A stretch of DNA of 7,526 nucleotides from Thermococcaceae archaeon (GTDB taxonomy: Archaea > Methanobacteriota_B > Thermococci > Thermococcales > Thermococcaceae): assembly GCA_026986455.1 (NCBI GenBank), contig JALSON010000331.1, positions 1-7,526 on the forward strand, given 5' to 3'. Both the position numbers and the translations under genes were made by a program. Under the pieces are notes generated by a model. It was not told the DNA's origin, made no database searches, and worked only from the letters and a program-made list of their open reading frames with translations. Shown here one piece after another: positions 1 to 6,118 of this stretch (the first letter of the stretch is position 1; the number at the start of each line of letters is the position of its first letter).

Positions 1-1
1 A

Positions 2-172
2 ACGCTCCTCCTCTACACCGACCCCGATATCCAGAGCGTTATATACGAGAGCAATGGGGTTCCGCCGGGAGCCATGAGGAGGCACGTGCATAAGGGCAGG
101 GGCGCTCTCATCACGAGAACCACCGAGACCGTAAGCGTTGAGGAGGGGGAGCTTCTCTCACAGCCCCTTTAG
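2..172 (+). CDS. C-terminal fragment of an unrecognised protein (5' end outside window)
   Basis: An open frame enters from the left edge and gives 56 residues before a TAG stop. It begins TLLLYTDPDIQSVIYES and ends EEGELLSQPL. The codons look like real coding sequence: third positions are G/C-rich and the composition is acidic and basic as in thermophile proteins. I do not recognise the family; the fragment includes a basic stretch (MRRHVHKGRG) followed by an acidic end, and has no cysteine pair or membrane segment. Its last 15 bases overlap the end of the convergent hycI gene, so the two genes meet tail to tail with no room for a separate terminator. Whether it belongs functionally with the hydrogenase genes cannot be judged from this piece. 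Confidence 0.6.
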   Translation, partial: TLLLYTDPDIQSVIYESNGVPPGAMRRHVHKGRGALITRTTETVSVEEGELLSQPL

Positions 173-634
173 CATGTCTTCTATGAGCCCCGCAAGCCTT
201 TCCGCACTTTTTTTAACTTCCTCCGTCATTTCTCCGAAGAGTGCGGTGCTCCCCGGCTGACAGCCGACCAGAATAAAACGGCACCCCTTCAGCTCTGCTT
301 TCAGATACTGGACTATGACCCTGAGCGGCAGGCTGTGAGTTGAGGCCGCACTTCCGAGCGTTCCCTCCGGGTCAGCCGTGACGATTTCTCCGGGCTTTCC
401 GCCGAATTCTATCGCATCCACAAAGATGACGGCATCCGGCTCATGCTTCTTTATAACTCCCGTGTAGCTTTCGGGGACTTCCCCGCAGTTTATCACAACA
501 ACATCGGGATTCCGGAGGGTTTTTCTGAGTTTTTCAGCAACAACCACCCCGAAAGCGTCATCGGCCCTGTTTTCGTTGCCTATCCCGCAGATCACAACCT
601 TCCTTGCATCCCCAAGGATTTCCTTCAGATTCAT
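158..634 (-). CDS. hycI: Hydrogenase maturation endopeptidase, HycI-type (peptidase family M52)
   Basis: This family removes a C-terminal peptide from the large subunit of [NiFe] hydrogenase after nickel insertion, closing the active site; it acts in the cytoplasm. The 158-residue product has the GIGN motif (17-20) followed by DDAFGV, an FVDA motif (71-74) and STHSLP (98-103). By alignment from memory with E. coli HycI/HybD, the nickel-sensing ligands would be Asp25, Asp73 and His100. Canonical members have DDGxG; here Ala27 replaces that Gly. The start at 634 is chosen because GGAGGTG lies 6 bases upstream. The frame is open to 709, but the extra 25 residues (alternating F with S, D or N) are a translated hexanucleotide repeat. 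It is the last gene of the hypA-hypB-hycI set, 95 bases beyond hypB, and may be read through from it. Its 3' end overlaps the convergent gene by 15 bases. Confidence 0.9.
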   Translation of the reverse strand: MNLKEILGDARKVVICGIGNENRADDAFGVVVAEKLRKTLRNPDVVVINCGEVPESYTGVIKKHEPDAVIFVDAIEFGGKPGEIVTADPEGTLGSAASTHSLPLRVIVQYLKAELKGCRFILVGCQPGSTALFGEMTEEVKKSAERLAGLIEDMLKGL

Positions 635-640
635 CTGTGT

Positions 641-647
641 CACCTCC
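641..647 (-). promoter_or_regulatory. Ribosome binding site that fixes the hycI start
   Basis: On the minus strand GGAGGTG stands 6 bases before the ATG at 634. It rules out the longer start at 709, which would place this site inside the coding region behind a low-complexity leader. Confidence 0.85.
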
Positions 648-658
648 AGTTTTCGGGA

Positions 659-730
659 AAAATTAAAATCGAAACTGAAATCGAAACTAAAACTAAAAAC
701 CAAAACCAAACCCCAACTTAAACCAAGAAC
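659..730. repeat. Degenerate tandem hexanucleotide tract between hypB and hycI
   Basis: Read on the + strand in steps of six from 659, the tract is aaaatt, aaaatc, gaaact, gaaatc, gaaact, aaaact, aaaaac, caaaac, caaacc, ccaact, taaacc, aagaac: about twelve imperfect units of the form NAAANN. It ends at the last base of the hypB stop codon. On the transcribed (minus) sense it is a G/T-rich run with several T4 and T5 blocks. It could act as a T-rich archaeal termination or attenuation signal after hypB, as an unstructured leader for hycI, or simply be a microsatellite-like expansion. The period of six is directly visible; the role is inference. Confidence 0.7.
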
Positions 731-1458
731 TAAAGGATTTTCGCAATCCCCCTGACCTTTTCAGCGAATTCGCTCCTCATAAGGGCATCGACACTGCCGA
801 TCTTCTCTTCGAGGTCTCTGTACAGAGGTATCCCTGCGAGATAGGGGACGCCAAACTCGCTGCATAGCTCCCTGATGCCCTGCTCATCGTCGAGCTTCAT
901 GTTCTCGACAACTCCGAGGATTTTCAGCTTCTGCTCCTTCAGCAGGGTGAGGAGCTTTCCCACAACGTTGAGGGAGAGCTTTGAGGGCGTCGCAACGACA
1001 AGGAATTCTCCCCTCCTCAGGAATCTCAGTATGTCGAGGAGCTGGTCGCCCATTCCCGGCGGCATATCTATGACGAGGTAGTCAAGCTCGTCCCACCGTG
1101 TTATGGCGAGGAGTTCTATGAGGGCATCGCTGATCTCCATCCCCCTCATTGGTGTGGGCCTGTCCTCCGAGTAATAGACGATGCTCATGAACTTGAGCCC
1201 ATGAACCTCCGGAGGGACAACTCCCCTGTCCTCCTCGGGGAACTCCTTCGGCTCAAAGCCGAGAATGACGTGGTCGCTCGCCCCGTGGAAGTCGAGATCA
1301 AGCAGTCCAACCCTGTGATTCTCCGCCAGAGCCAGTGCGAGGGTCGTTGAAACCAGCGACTTCCCCACGCCGCCCTTCCCGCTCACGACGGGGATTATCC
1401 TTTTGACGTTCTCAAGGCGGGCTTCGATTGCTTTAATTCTCGGGTCAATGGCTATCAT
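730..1458 (-). CDS. hypB: Archaeal HypB, Mrp/MinD-type ATPase for hydrogenase nickel insertion
   Basis: This P-loop ATPase of the Mrp/MinD (SIMIBI) class has 242 residues. It carries a deviant Walker A motif SGKGGVGKS (26-34) with signature Lys28, a Walker A' region LLDLDFHGAS (52-61), and a switch/Walker B segment DYLVIDMPPG (126-135). The closing VVENM (183-187) is typical of Mrp/NBP35 proteins, but the iron-sulphur CPxC pair that normally follows is absent (KLDDEQG instead), so an Fe-S carrier role is unlikely. In Thermococcus kodakarensis an ATPase of this type replaces the bacterial GTPase HypB, binding HypA and enhancing its nickel affinity. The overlap of 4 bases (ATGA) with hypA here supports the same job. 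GGAGGAG at 1464-1470 lies 5 bases before the start. An automatic annotation might call it Mrp, MinD or a generic ATP-binding protein. Confidence 0.87.
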   Translation of the reverse strand: MIAIDPRIKAIEARLENVKRIIPVVSGKGGVGKSLVSTTLALALAENHRVGLLDLDFHGASDHVILGFEPKEFPEEDRGVVPPEVHGLKFMSIVYYSEDRPTPMRGMEISDALIELLAITRWDELDYLVIDMPPGMGDQLLDILRFLRRGEFLVVATPSKLSLNVVGKLLTLLKEQKLKILGVVENMKLDDEQGIRELCSEFGVPYLAGIPLYRDLEEKIGSVDALMRSEFAEKVRGIAKIL

Positions 1459-1874
1459 GCTCGCTCCTCCCCCTCAACCTTTATTGCCGCCAGATAAACT
1501 CCCCTTCCCTTGACAACCTCGAAATCCCTGCTGCCGCACTTAGGACAGGCGAGGAAGGCATGAACGACCTCGGGGATGAAGTGTATGTCCTCCTTTATGC
1601 GCTCGCTGAAATCCTCCTTCACCTCCCGGAGCTTCCACTCATGGTCGCAGTTCCTGCACCTGAACTCCGCTTCCTCAACGACGAACTCCACATCGGCGTC
1701 TTCGGCTATTGTGCCCTTTTTGAGTTCATCTATCGCAAACTTTAATATCTCCTCATTAACGTCCTGAAGCTCTCCGAGGACAACCCTGATTGCCAGGATT
1801 TTATCCCTGCCGTGCATGTTTGCAAATTCCACAGCTGTTCTAACAATACCATCAGCTAATGCCCATTCGTGCAT
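1455..1874 (-). CDS. hypA: Hydrogenase nickel metallochaperone HypA
   Basis: HypA delivers Ni(II) to the large subunit of [NiFe] hydrogenase. The 139-residue product begins MHEWALADGI, with the N-terminal Met-His-Glu that forms the nickel site of the family. Zinc-binding cysteine pairs lie at Cys73/Cys76 (CRNC) and Cys110/Cys113 (CPKC). His98, reported as an additional nickel ligand in T. kodakarensis HypA, is present at the matching place (EDIHFIPEVV). The insert between the two CxxC pairs is long, as in the thermococcal form. The start at 1874 is chosen because it gives the obligatory MHE end and has GGAGGTG five bases upstream; the frame stays open nine codons further, to 1901. It is the first gene of the operon, divergent from nikR, so nickel control by NikR is plausible. 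Confidence 0.95.
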   Translation of the reverse strand: MHEWALADGIVRTAVEFANMHGRDKILAIRVVLGELQDVNEEILKFAIDELKKGTIAEDADVEFVVEEAEFRCRNCDHEWKLREVKEDFSERIKEDIHFIPEVVHAFLACPKCGSRDFEVVKGRGVYLAAIKVEGEERA

Positions 1875-1879
1875 TTCGG

Positions 1880-1886
1880 CACCTCC
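1880..1886 (-). promoter_or_regulatory. Ribosome binding site of hypA
   Basis: GGAGGTG on the minus strand, 5 bases before the ATG at 1874. It excludes the upstream in-frame ATG at 1901, which would put the site inside the gene and displace the Met-His nickel-binding end. Confidence 0.85.
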
Positions 1887-1896
1887 AGAGGTAAAT

Positions 1897-1920
1897 AACA
1901 CCTCCCCTTAAAAAAGTGTT
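1897..1920. promoter_or_regulatory. Inverted repeat AACAC-N14-GTGTT over the hypA promoter (candidate operator)
   Basis: AACAC at 1897-1901 and GTGTT at 1916-1920 are a perfect 5-base inverted repeat separated by 14 bases, and they flank the hypA TATA candidate. NikR sites in some bacteria are described as GTGTTAC-N13/14-GTAACAC; here the same half-sites occur with similar spacing but pointing the opposite way. A binding protein sitting here would block hypA transcription. The symmetry is short enough to be chance. Confidence 0.3.
1908..1915 (-). promoter_or_regulatory. Probable TATA box of the hypA-hypB-hycI operon
   Basis: On the minus strand this reads TTTTTTAA. It is centred about 38 bases before the hypA ATG, so transcription would begin near 1886, giving a leader of about a dozen bases that just contains the ribosome binding site. 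That geometry is normal for Thermococcales. It is a candidate by position and composition only. Confidence 0.5.
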
Positions 1921-1940
1921 TATCCCCCGGTGGAAGTGGT

Positions 1941-1950
1941 AAATATTTTA
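1941..1950 (+). promoter_or_regulatory. Probable TATA box of nikR
   Basis: The A/T-rich element AAATATTTTA is centred about 37 bases before the nikR ATG. It predicts transcription starting near 1971 and a very short leader. It faces the hypA TATA candidate across about 25 bases, so the two promoters are arranged symmetrically and could be controlled by one bound repressor. Confidence 0.55.
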
Positions 1951-1970
1951 AGCCCCTTCTCCGAGGTAAC

Positions 1971-1985
1971 CATGGTGATACCATG
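1971..1985 (+). promoter_or_regulatory. Perfect palindrome CATGGT-GAT-ACCATG around the nikR start
   Basis: Six-base arms with a 3-base centre; the right arm ends with the nikR start codon (1983-1985) and the ribosome binding site GGTGAT (1974-1979) lies inside. As DNA it could be a small operator at the predicted transcription start. As RNA it could pair the ribosome binding site with the start codon and slow translation. The symmetry is exact; function is inference. Confidence 0.4.
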
Positions 1986-2399
1986 AGAATCGTGCGTTTT
2001 GGTGTCTCAATACCCCATGACCTGCTCACAAAGTTCGATGCAATCATCGAGGAGAAAGGCTACACGAACAGGAGCGAGGCAATCAGAGATTTGATAAGGG
2101 ACTTCATCGTGCGGCATGAATGGGAGAAGGGAGATGAGGAGGTGGCCGGCACCATCACGATAGTCTACAACCACGATGAGGCCGACGTCGTTAAGGAGCT
2201 CCTTGATCTGCAGCATGACTATGTGTGCGAAATCATATCGAGCCTGCACGTGCATATGGACGAGCACAACTGCCTTGAGGTCGTCGTGGTCAAAGGGAAG
2301 GCAAGGCGTGTCAAGGAAATAGCGGACAGGCTTATAAGCCTGAAAGGGGTCAAACACGGAAAGCTCGTCATGACGACGACTGGAAAGCAGATCGTCTGA
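1983..2399 (+). CDS. nikR: Nickel-responsive transcriptional regulator NikR
   Basis: This 138-residue protein is the usual length of archaeal NikR. Residues 1-45 form a ribbon-helix-helix DNA-binding domain ([18 protein letters not shown], then [13 protein letters not shown]). Residues 55-138 form the ACT-like nickel-binding tetramerisation domain. The high-affinity nickel ligands of the family are all present: His78 (LQHDY), His89 and His91 ([10 protein letters not shown]), and Cys97, matching E. coli His76, His87, His89 and Cys95. NikR with nickel bound represses nickel uptake and sometimes nickel-enzyme genes. It is divergent from hypA and lies 92 bases upstream of the FmdE/ABC-transporter operon, so both neighbours are natural targets. 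The start at 1983 preserves the canonical N-terminal strand; the ATG at 1972 is out of frame and stops after four codons. Confidence 0.95.
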   Translation: MRIVRFGVSIPHDLLTKFDAIIEEKGYTNRSEAIRDLIRDFIVRHEWEKGDEEVAGTITIVYNHDEADVVKELLDLQHDYVCEIISSLHVHMDEHNCLEVVVVKGKARRVKEIADRLISLKGVKHGKLVMTTTGKQIV

Positions 2400-2420
2400 C
2401 CATCAGAAGTTAGCGCGTCG

Positions 2421-2433
2421 TTTTCAACTTTTT
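2421..2433 (+). terminator. Possible T-rich terminator after nikR
   Basis: TTTT at 2421-2424 and TTTTT at 2429-2433 follow the nikR stop by about 20 bases, in the sense strand, as in intrinsic archaeal terminators. A weak stem (AAGTT 2407-2411 with AACTT 2426-2430) is also present. The next promoter begins directly after it, consistent with separate transcription of the downstream operon. Confidence 0.4.
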
Positions 2434-2443
2434 GTTATCATTT

Positions 2444-2459
2444 GGAAATCTTTATATAT
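2444..2459 (+). promoter_or_regulatory. Promoter (BRE and TATA box) of the FmdE/ABC-transporter operon
   Basis: GGAAA at 2444-2448 resembles a TFB-recognition element and TTTATATAT at 2451-2459 is a strong TATA box. Transcription is predicted near 2480, only about 12 bases before the ATG at 2492, leaving room for GAGGTG (2481-2486). This fixes the start of the first gene: the upstream in-frame ATG at 2432 lies before the promoter. Confidence 0.75.
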
Positions 2460-2491
2460 TCCGTGCCAACATTTTCTATAGAGGTGCTACC

Positions 2492-3172
2492 ATGATCTCC
2501 GAACTCATTGCAAACAGAGATTATGATGGTCTTTTGGAGGTAGCAAGAGAATTTCACGGCCACATCTGCCCGTACGTGGCACTTGGAATCCGGGCCTCCA
2601 TGATTGCAATGGAGGAGCTTGGGGTTAGAAGGTTGGACTTCAGGGCAAGTGTTGATGAAAGGATTCTCGCAATAGTTGAAACCAACAATTGCTTTGCCGA
2701 TGGTGTACAGATTGCCACGGGTTGCACGCTTGGCAACAACAGCCTGATATATCTTGATCTGGGAAAAACTGCACTCACCCTGGTAAAAAGAGGTTCATGG
2801 GAGGGAGTCAGAGTTTATGCCGATGGTGAGAAACTCAGAAAATATTACCCGCCCGAGGTAGAGGGGCTCTTTGACAGGGTTGTTAGAAAAAGAAATGGAA
2901 CCCAGGAGGATGCTCAACGCCTGAGGACATTATGGGAGGAACTCGGAGGGGTAATGATCCGTCTTCCGGAGAAAGAATTCAAAATAGAGCAGGTTAAAGT
3001 TCCTCCGGTTGAGCCCGCTCCAATTTTTGACAGTATCCGGTGCTCAAGGTGCGGGGAGCTTGCAATGGCAACCAGAGTGGTTTATATCAATGAAGAACCT
3101 TTCTGTCTGAAATGTGCCGGTGAACGATACCATGCTGTTATAGGTCGAGGAATAGTGGAGGTGAAACCATGA
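2492..3172 (+). CDS. FmdE-family protein with C-terminal zinc ribbon
   Basis: The 226-residue product has the FmdE domain at about 12-160, with [12 protein letters not shown] (21-32) giving His22, His24 and Cys26, and then [18 protein letters not shown] (65-82) with Cys67 and Cys78. A zinc ribbon follows at about 180-212, with Cys184/Cys187 and Cys205/Cys208. Structures of FmdE proteins show metal bound by the HxHxC region. The name comes from a gene co-purified or co-encoded with formylmethanofuran dehydrogenase in methanogens, and that enzyme is not expected here. The usual Gly after CP is Tyr28. It is the first gene of a four-gene operon and overlaps the binding lipoprotein by 4 bases (ATGA), so a metal- or cofactor-handling role alongside the transporter is likely. 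Substrate is unknown: nickel, cobalt, tungstate/molybdate or a chelate are all possible. Cytoplasmic, no signal peptide. Confidence 0.85.
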   Translation: MISELIANRDYDGLLEVAREFHGHICPYVALGIRASMIAMEELGVRRLDFRASVDERILAIVETNNCFADGVQIATGCTLGNNSLIYLDLGKTALTLVKRGSWEGVRVYADGEKLRKYYPPEVEGLFDRVVRKRNGTQEDAQRLRTLWEELGGVMIRLPEKEFKIEQVKVPPVEPAPIFDSIRCSRCGELAMATRVVYINEEPFCLKCAGERYHAVIGRGIVEVKP

Positions 3173-4284
3173 AAAAACTGGCTGCTCTCATTTTGATCTC
3201 TCTAACGCTTATTTCAATAAGCGGCTGTATAAACCGAAGTTCAAGCACCAAGCAAACGGGTATTACGGTAATGGATATGCTTGGGAGGAATGTTGAACTC
3301 CCGGCACATGTAACTAAAATTGTCGCTGCCGGGCCGGGAGCCTTGAGGTTAATAGTTTATCTGAATGCAAGCAACATGGTTGTGGGTGTTGAGGATTTTG
3401 AGAAGCGCTACAACTTCGGGAGGCCATACATACTGGCCCATCCAGAACTCAGAAAGCTTCCCACCATAGGTCCGGGCGGTCCCGGAAAGTTGCCAAACTT
3501 TGAGGAGCTGGTCAAAATAAAGCCCGATGTTATCTTTATGACCTATGTGGATGCCAAAACAGTAGATGAAATTCAGAGCAAAACCGGAATCCCTGTGGTG
3601 GTTTTAAGCTACGGTAACCTCGCAACCTTCGATGATGAGACACTGTTTAAATCCCTCAAGCTCGCGGGAAAAATCCTCGGGAGAGAAAAGAGGGCCGAAG
3701 AGGTCATAGCATTTATAAAAAATCTGCAGGATGACCTGATAAAGAGGACAGAGAACGTCAGAAGCCCGGAGGTCTACGTGGGAGGCATAGGCTACAAAGG
3801 GGCACATGGAATCGAGAGTACGGAAGCAAAGTATCCTCCCTTCGTGGTTGTTCATGCAGATAATGTCGCCGATAAACTTGGTGAGGGGCACAGGTTCATA
3901 GACCGGGAGCAGCTCCTCGAATGGAATCCTGATTATATATTCCTCGATGAGGGAGGGCTGAAGCTGGTTCTTAGTGACTATAAAAAAGACCCCGAGTTCT
4001 ACAGCTCCCTGAAGGCCATTAAAACGGGTAACGTCTATGGGATTTTACCATACAATTTCTATGCCACCAATATAGGCACCGCGCTGGCTGATGCATATTT
4101 CATAGGTAAGGTGCTCTATCCAAAGCGGTTCAGCGATGTGAATCCCGTGAAAAAGGCGGATGAAATATACACCTTTCTCGTCGGAAAACCCGTTTATGGG
4201 GAACTCTCAAAACAGTTCGGAGGATTTGGAAGGGTAAGCCTCGACAGCGGAAACATTACGTATTCACTGCCAGTCTCTCCGTGA
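3169..4284 (+). CDS. FecB/BtuF-type substrate-binding lipoprotein of an ABC transporter
   Basis: A lipoprotein signal peptide is clear: MKK, a hydrophobic stretch, then SISGC with Cys20 as the lipidation site, followed by a Ser/Thr linker. The mature part (33-371) is a class III (TroA/BtuF-like) binding protein. It starts with [14 protein letters not shown] (32-45), continues with the first-lobe [10 protein letters not shown] (115-124), and has a long connecting helix at about 157-195. The second lobe contains [15 protein letters not shown] (249-263) and [16 protein letters not shown] (295-310), typical of FecB-like proteins. [10 protein letters not shown] (206-215) lies in the second lobe and with nearby His229 and His241 could contribute ligands. 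It would capture a metal complex outside the cell and hand it to the permease. The family covers haem, siderophores, cobalamin and nickel/cobalt chelates; the sequence does not decide. GGAGGTGA at 3157-3164 is the ribosome binding site. Confidence 0.9.
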   Translation: MKKLAALILISLTLISISGCINRSSSTKQTGITVMDMLGRNVELPAHVTKIVAAGPGALRLIVYLNASNMVVGVEDFEKRYNFGRPYILAHPELRKLPTIGPGGPGKLPNFEELVKIKPDVIFMTYVDAKTVDEIQSKTGIPVVVLSYGNLATFDDETLFKSLKLAGKILGREKRAEEVIAFIKNLQDDLIKRTENVRSPEVYVGGIGYKGAHGIESTEAKYPPFVVVHADNVADKLGEGHRFIDREQLLEWNPDYIFLDEGGLKLVLSDYKKDPEFYSSLKAIKTGNVYGILPYNFYATNIGTALADAYFIGKVLYPKRFSDVNPVKKADEIYTFLVGKPVYGELSKQFGGFGRVSLDSGNITYSLPVSP

Positions 4285-5327
4285 TGGATATGGAAGAATA
4301 CAGGGAGTACACAGCCAGAAAATACTTCATTGGCTTGGTTATCCTTCTTTTTCTTATCCTGACCGCAATCTATGCCCTAAGCGCAGGAGCATATCCTCTC
4401 TCCATATCGGAGGTTCTCAGCACCCTGTTTGGAGCTGGGAGCACGAACTCACATCTGATTGTGTGGGATATTCGATTACCGAGAATCATGGCCGCCATTC
4501 TTGTTGGCTCCTCACTGGCAATAGCAGGGGCTGTTATGCAGGGCTTTTTGAAAAATCCCCTAGCAACACCTTTCACAATGGGGGTCTCACATGGAGCAAT
4601 GTTTGGGGCTTCCCTGGCCATACTCATAGGAGCAGGATATGCCGAAAGCTCGGGGAGAATATTTCTGAACAATCCCTATGCCGTTGTTCTCTTTGCATTT
4701 GCGGGTGCGATAAGCGCCACGGTTGTAATCTTACTCCTTGCTAGACTCAGGGGACTCAGTCCCGAGGCCATGATACTGGCGGGGGTATCAATGAGCTCCC
4801 TCTTTGTCGCATTAACAACGCTCATACAGTACTTTGCCAACGAGCTTCAGCTTGCCGCCATGGTCTACTGGTCATTTGGCGACCTTGGAAGGGCCACATG
4901 GAGGGAGGACGGCATTTTGCTGCTTGTATTTTCAGCAGCATTTGGCTATTTTATCATTACAGGATGGGATTTAAATGCCACCCAGATGGGGGATGAGATT
5001 GCCAAATCACTCGGTGTAGAGGTTGAGAGGGTCAGGCTCATCGGAACACTGCTCGCTTCCCTTCTGACAGCCGTTAGCGTTGCATTTGTTGGGGTTATTG
5101 GATTTATAGGGCTCATAGCACCCCATGCGATGAGGCTGATAGTCGGCGGAGATTACAGGTTCTTAACACCCCTCTCAGCTTTAACAGGAGCTCTTTTGCT
5201 GCTCACAGCAGATACAGTGGCAAGACTTGCATTTTCTCCCATGACACTTCCTGTGGGGGTTGTAACATCTTTCCTTGGAGCCCCTGCATTCCTTTATCTG
5301 CTGGTTAGAATGGAGGGCCAGAGATGA
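4281..5327 (+). CDS. FecCD/BtuC-type ABC transporter permease
   Basis: The 348-residue membrane protein has about ten predicted membrane helices. Family landmarks are [20 protein letters not shown] (64-83) followed by [12 protein letters not shown] (86-97), the cytoplasmic coupling region [16 protein letters not shown] (237-252), [13 protein letters not shown] (273-285), and [19 protein letters not shown] (323-341). It would form a homodimer with two copies of the downstream ATPase and receive substrate from the upstream lipoprotein. The start is uncertain between GTG at 4281 (GTGA overlap with the previous stop), ATG at 4284 (TGATG) and ATG at 4290. No strong ribosome binding site is visible, so translation is probably coupled. 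It overlaps the next gene by 4 bases. Confidence 0.92.
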   Translation: MMDMEEYREYTARKYFIGLVILLFLILTAIYALSAGAYPLSISEVLSTLFGAGSTNSHLIVWDIRLPRIMAAILVGSSLAIAGAVMQGFLKNPLATPFTMGVSHGAMFGASLAILIGAGYAESSGRIFLNNPYAVVLFAFAGAISATVVILLLARLRGLSPEAMILAGVSMSSLFVALTTLIQYFANELQLAAMVYWSFGDLGRATWREDGILLLVFSAAFGYFIITGWDLNATQMGDEIAKSLGVEVERVRLIGTLLASLLTAVSVAFVGVIGFIGLIAPHAMRLIVGGDYRFLTPLSALTGALLLLTADTVARLAFSPMTLPVGVVTSFLGAPAFLYLLVRMEGQR

Positions 5328-6094
5328 AAGCGGTCAGGGTCAGGAATTTATCCTTCTCCTACAATGGAGTCGACATACTCAGGGACGTTAGTTTTGAAGT
5401 CGAGGAGGGAGAGTTTATAGCAGTACTTGGACCAAATGGGGCAGGTAAAAGCACGCTTCTTAAATGCATCTCAGGAATTGTGGAATGCAATGGCGTGGAG
5501 ATTTTTGAAAAACCAAGACAAAGCTATTCAAGAGAGGAACTGGCCAGGCTGATTGCATATGTCCCGCAAAAAAGCATCCCCAGTTTCATGACTGTTTTTG
5601 ATACCGTTCTTCTTGGAAGAAAACCCCACATGGGGTTAACTCCAACAGAAAATGACCTTAAAACGGTCAGGGATGTTCTTGAGATTCTCGGCCTGAAAAG
5701 ATTCGCCCTCAAGAGAACAAACCAGCTCAGTGGCGGTGAGCTCCAGAAAGTCGTTATAGCGAGAGCGCTGGCTCAGGAGCCTAAGATTCTTTTAATGGAT
5801 GAACCCACCAACAATTTGGATTTAAAGAGTCAGCTGGAGGTCATGAAGATTGCAGAAAGATTTGCGGATAACGGAGGAACATCTATTGTTGTAATGCATG
5901 ATGTTAATCTTGCCCTGAGATTTGCAAAGAGATTTATCTTCATGAAAGAAGGGAAGATAAAGGCGGATGGCAATTTTAGAATAGTAAAACCCGACCTATT
6001 TGAAGAGATTTATGGTGTAACAGTGGAGATCGAGAGGGTAAATGGGATTCCTGTTGTTGTGCCTCTTGAGACCGTTCGTCCCGATGATGTTTGA
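5324..6094 (+). CDS. FecE/BtuD-type ABC transporter ATPase
   Basis: The complete 256-residue nucleotide-binding subunit has Walker A GPNGAGKST (36-44), Q-loop Gln82 (YVPQKSIPS), signature LSGGELQKV (135-143), Walker B ILLMDEP (155-161), D-loop NNLDL (163-167) and H-loop His192 (VVMHDVN). It powers the permease encoded immediately upstream. ATG overlaps the permease stop (ATGA), with GGAGGG at 5312-5317 as ribosome binding site. The length and the end (PVVVPLETVRPDDV) are normal for the family, so the protein is not obviously truncated. Oddly, the last sense codon and the TGA stop (6089-6094) lie inside the first repeat of the CRISPR array. A consensus repeat in this place would have no stop in this frame. 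No terminator is visible between the gene and the array. Confidence 0.95.
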   Translation: MKAVRVRNLSFSYNGVDILRDVSFEVEEGEFIAVLGPNGAGKSTLLKCISGIVECNGVEIFEKPRQSYSREELARLIAYVPQKSIPSFMTVFDTVLLGRKPHMGLTPTENDLKTVRDVLEILGLKRFALKRTNQLSGGELQKVVIARALAQEPKILLMDEPTNNLDLKSQLEVMKIAERFADNGGTSIVVMHDVNLALRFAKRFIFMKEGKIKADGNFRIVKPDLFEEIYGVTVEIERVNGIPVVVPLETVRPDDV

Positions 6095-6118
6095 ATTCTC
6101 CCAGAGTCTTATTGGAAC
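6089..6118 (-). repeat. Degenerate terminal (leader-distal) CRISPR repeat overlapping the ATPase stop
   Basis: It differs from the consensus at + strand position 1 (A to G) and position 5 (C to G); the other 28 bases are identical. In crRNA orientation both changes fall in the last 8 bases, the tag that would precede a spacer. As the final repeat it has no downstream spacer, so that tag is unused, which fits loss of constraint. Bases 6089-6094 are also GTT TGA of the ATPase gene. Confidence 0.9.

Noticed and set aside
635..709. N-terminal extension of hycI by 25 codons.
   Set aside because: It translates the hexanucleotide repeat and would bury the GGAGGTG site that stands correctly before the ATG at 634.
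443..721. + strand open frame opposite hycI.
   Set aside because: It is the shadow of hycI and ends in the low-complexity tract; the minus strand carries clear family motifs.
2007..2357. 116-codon minus-strand open frame opposite nikR.
   Set aside because: It lies wholly within nikR, which has all NikR ligands, and shows no recognisable protein features. Other antisense frames at 875-1081, 1560-1767, 2554-2778, 3604-3891, 4370-4672 and 5524-5712, and the + strand out-of-frame frame at 4463-4744, were dropped for the same reason.
2441..2470. NikR operator in the promoter of the FmdE/ABC operon.
   Set aside because: GGAA at 2444-2447 and TTCC at 2459-2462 are symmetric but too short, and no GTGTTAC- or GTATGA-like half-site is visible, so regulation by NikR rests on context only.
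2432..2491. Longer start for the FmdE-family gene at 2432.
   Set aside because: This start lies upstream of the TATA box at 2451-2459 and would not be in the transcript; GAGGTG precedes the ATG at 2492.
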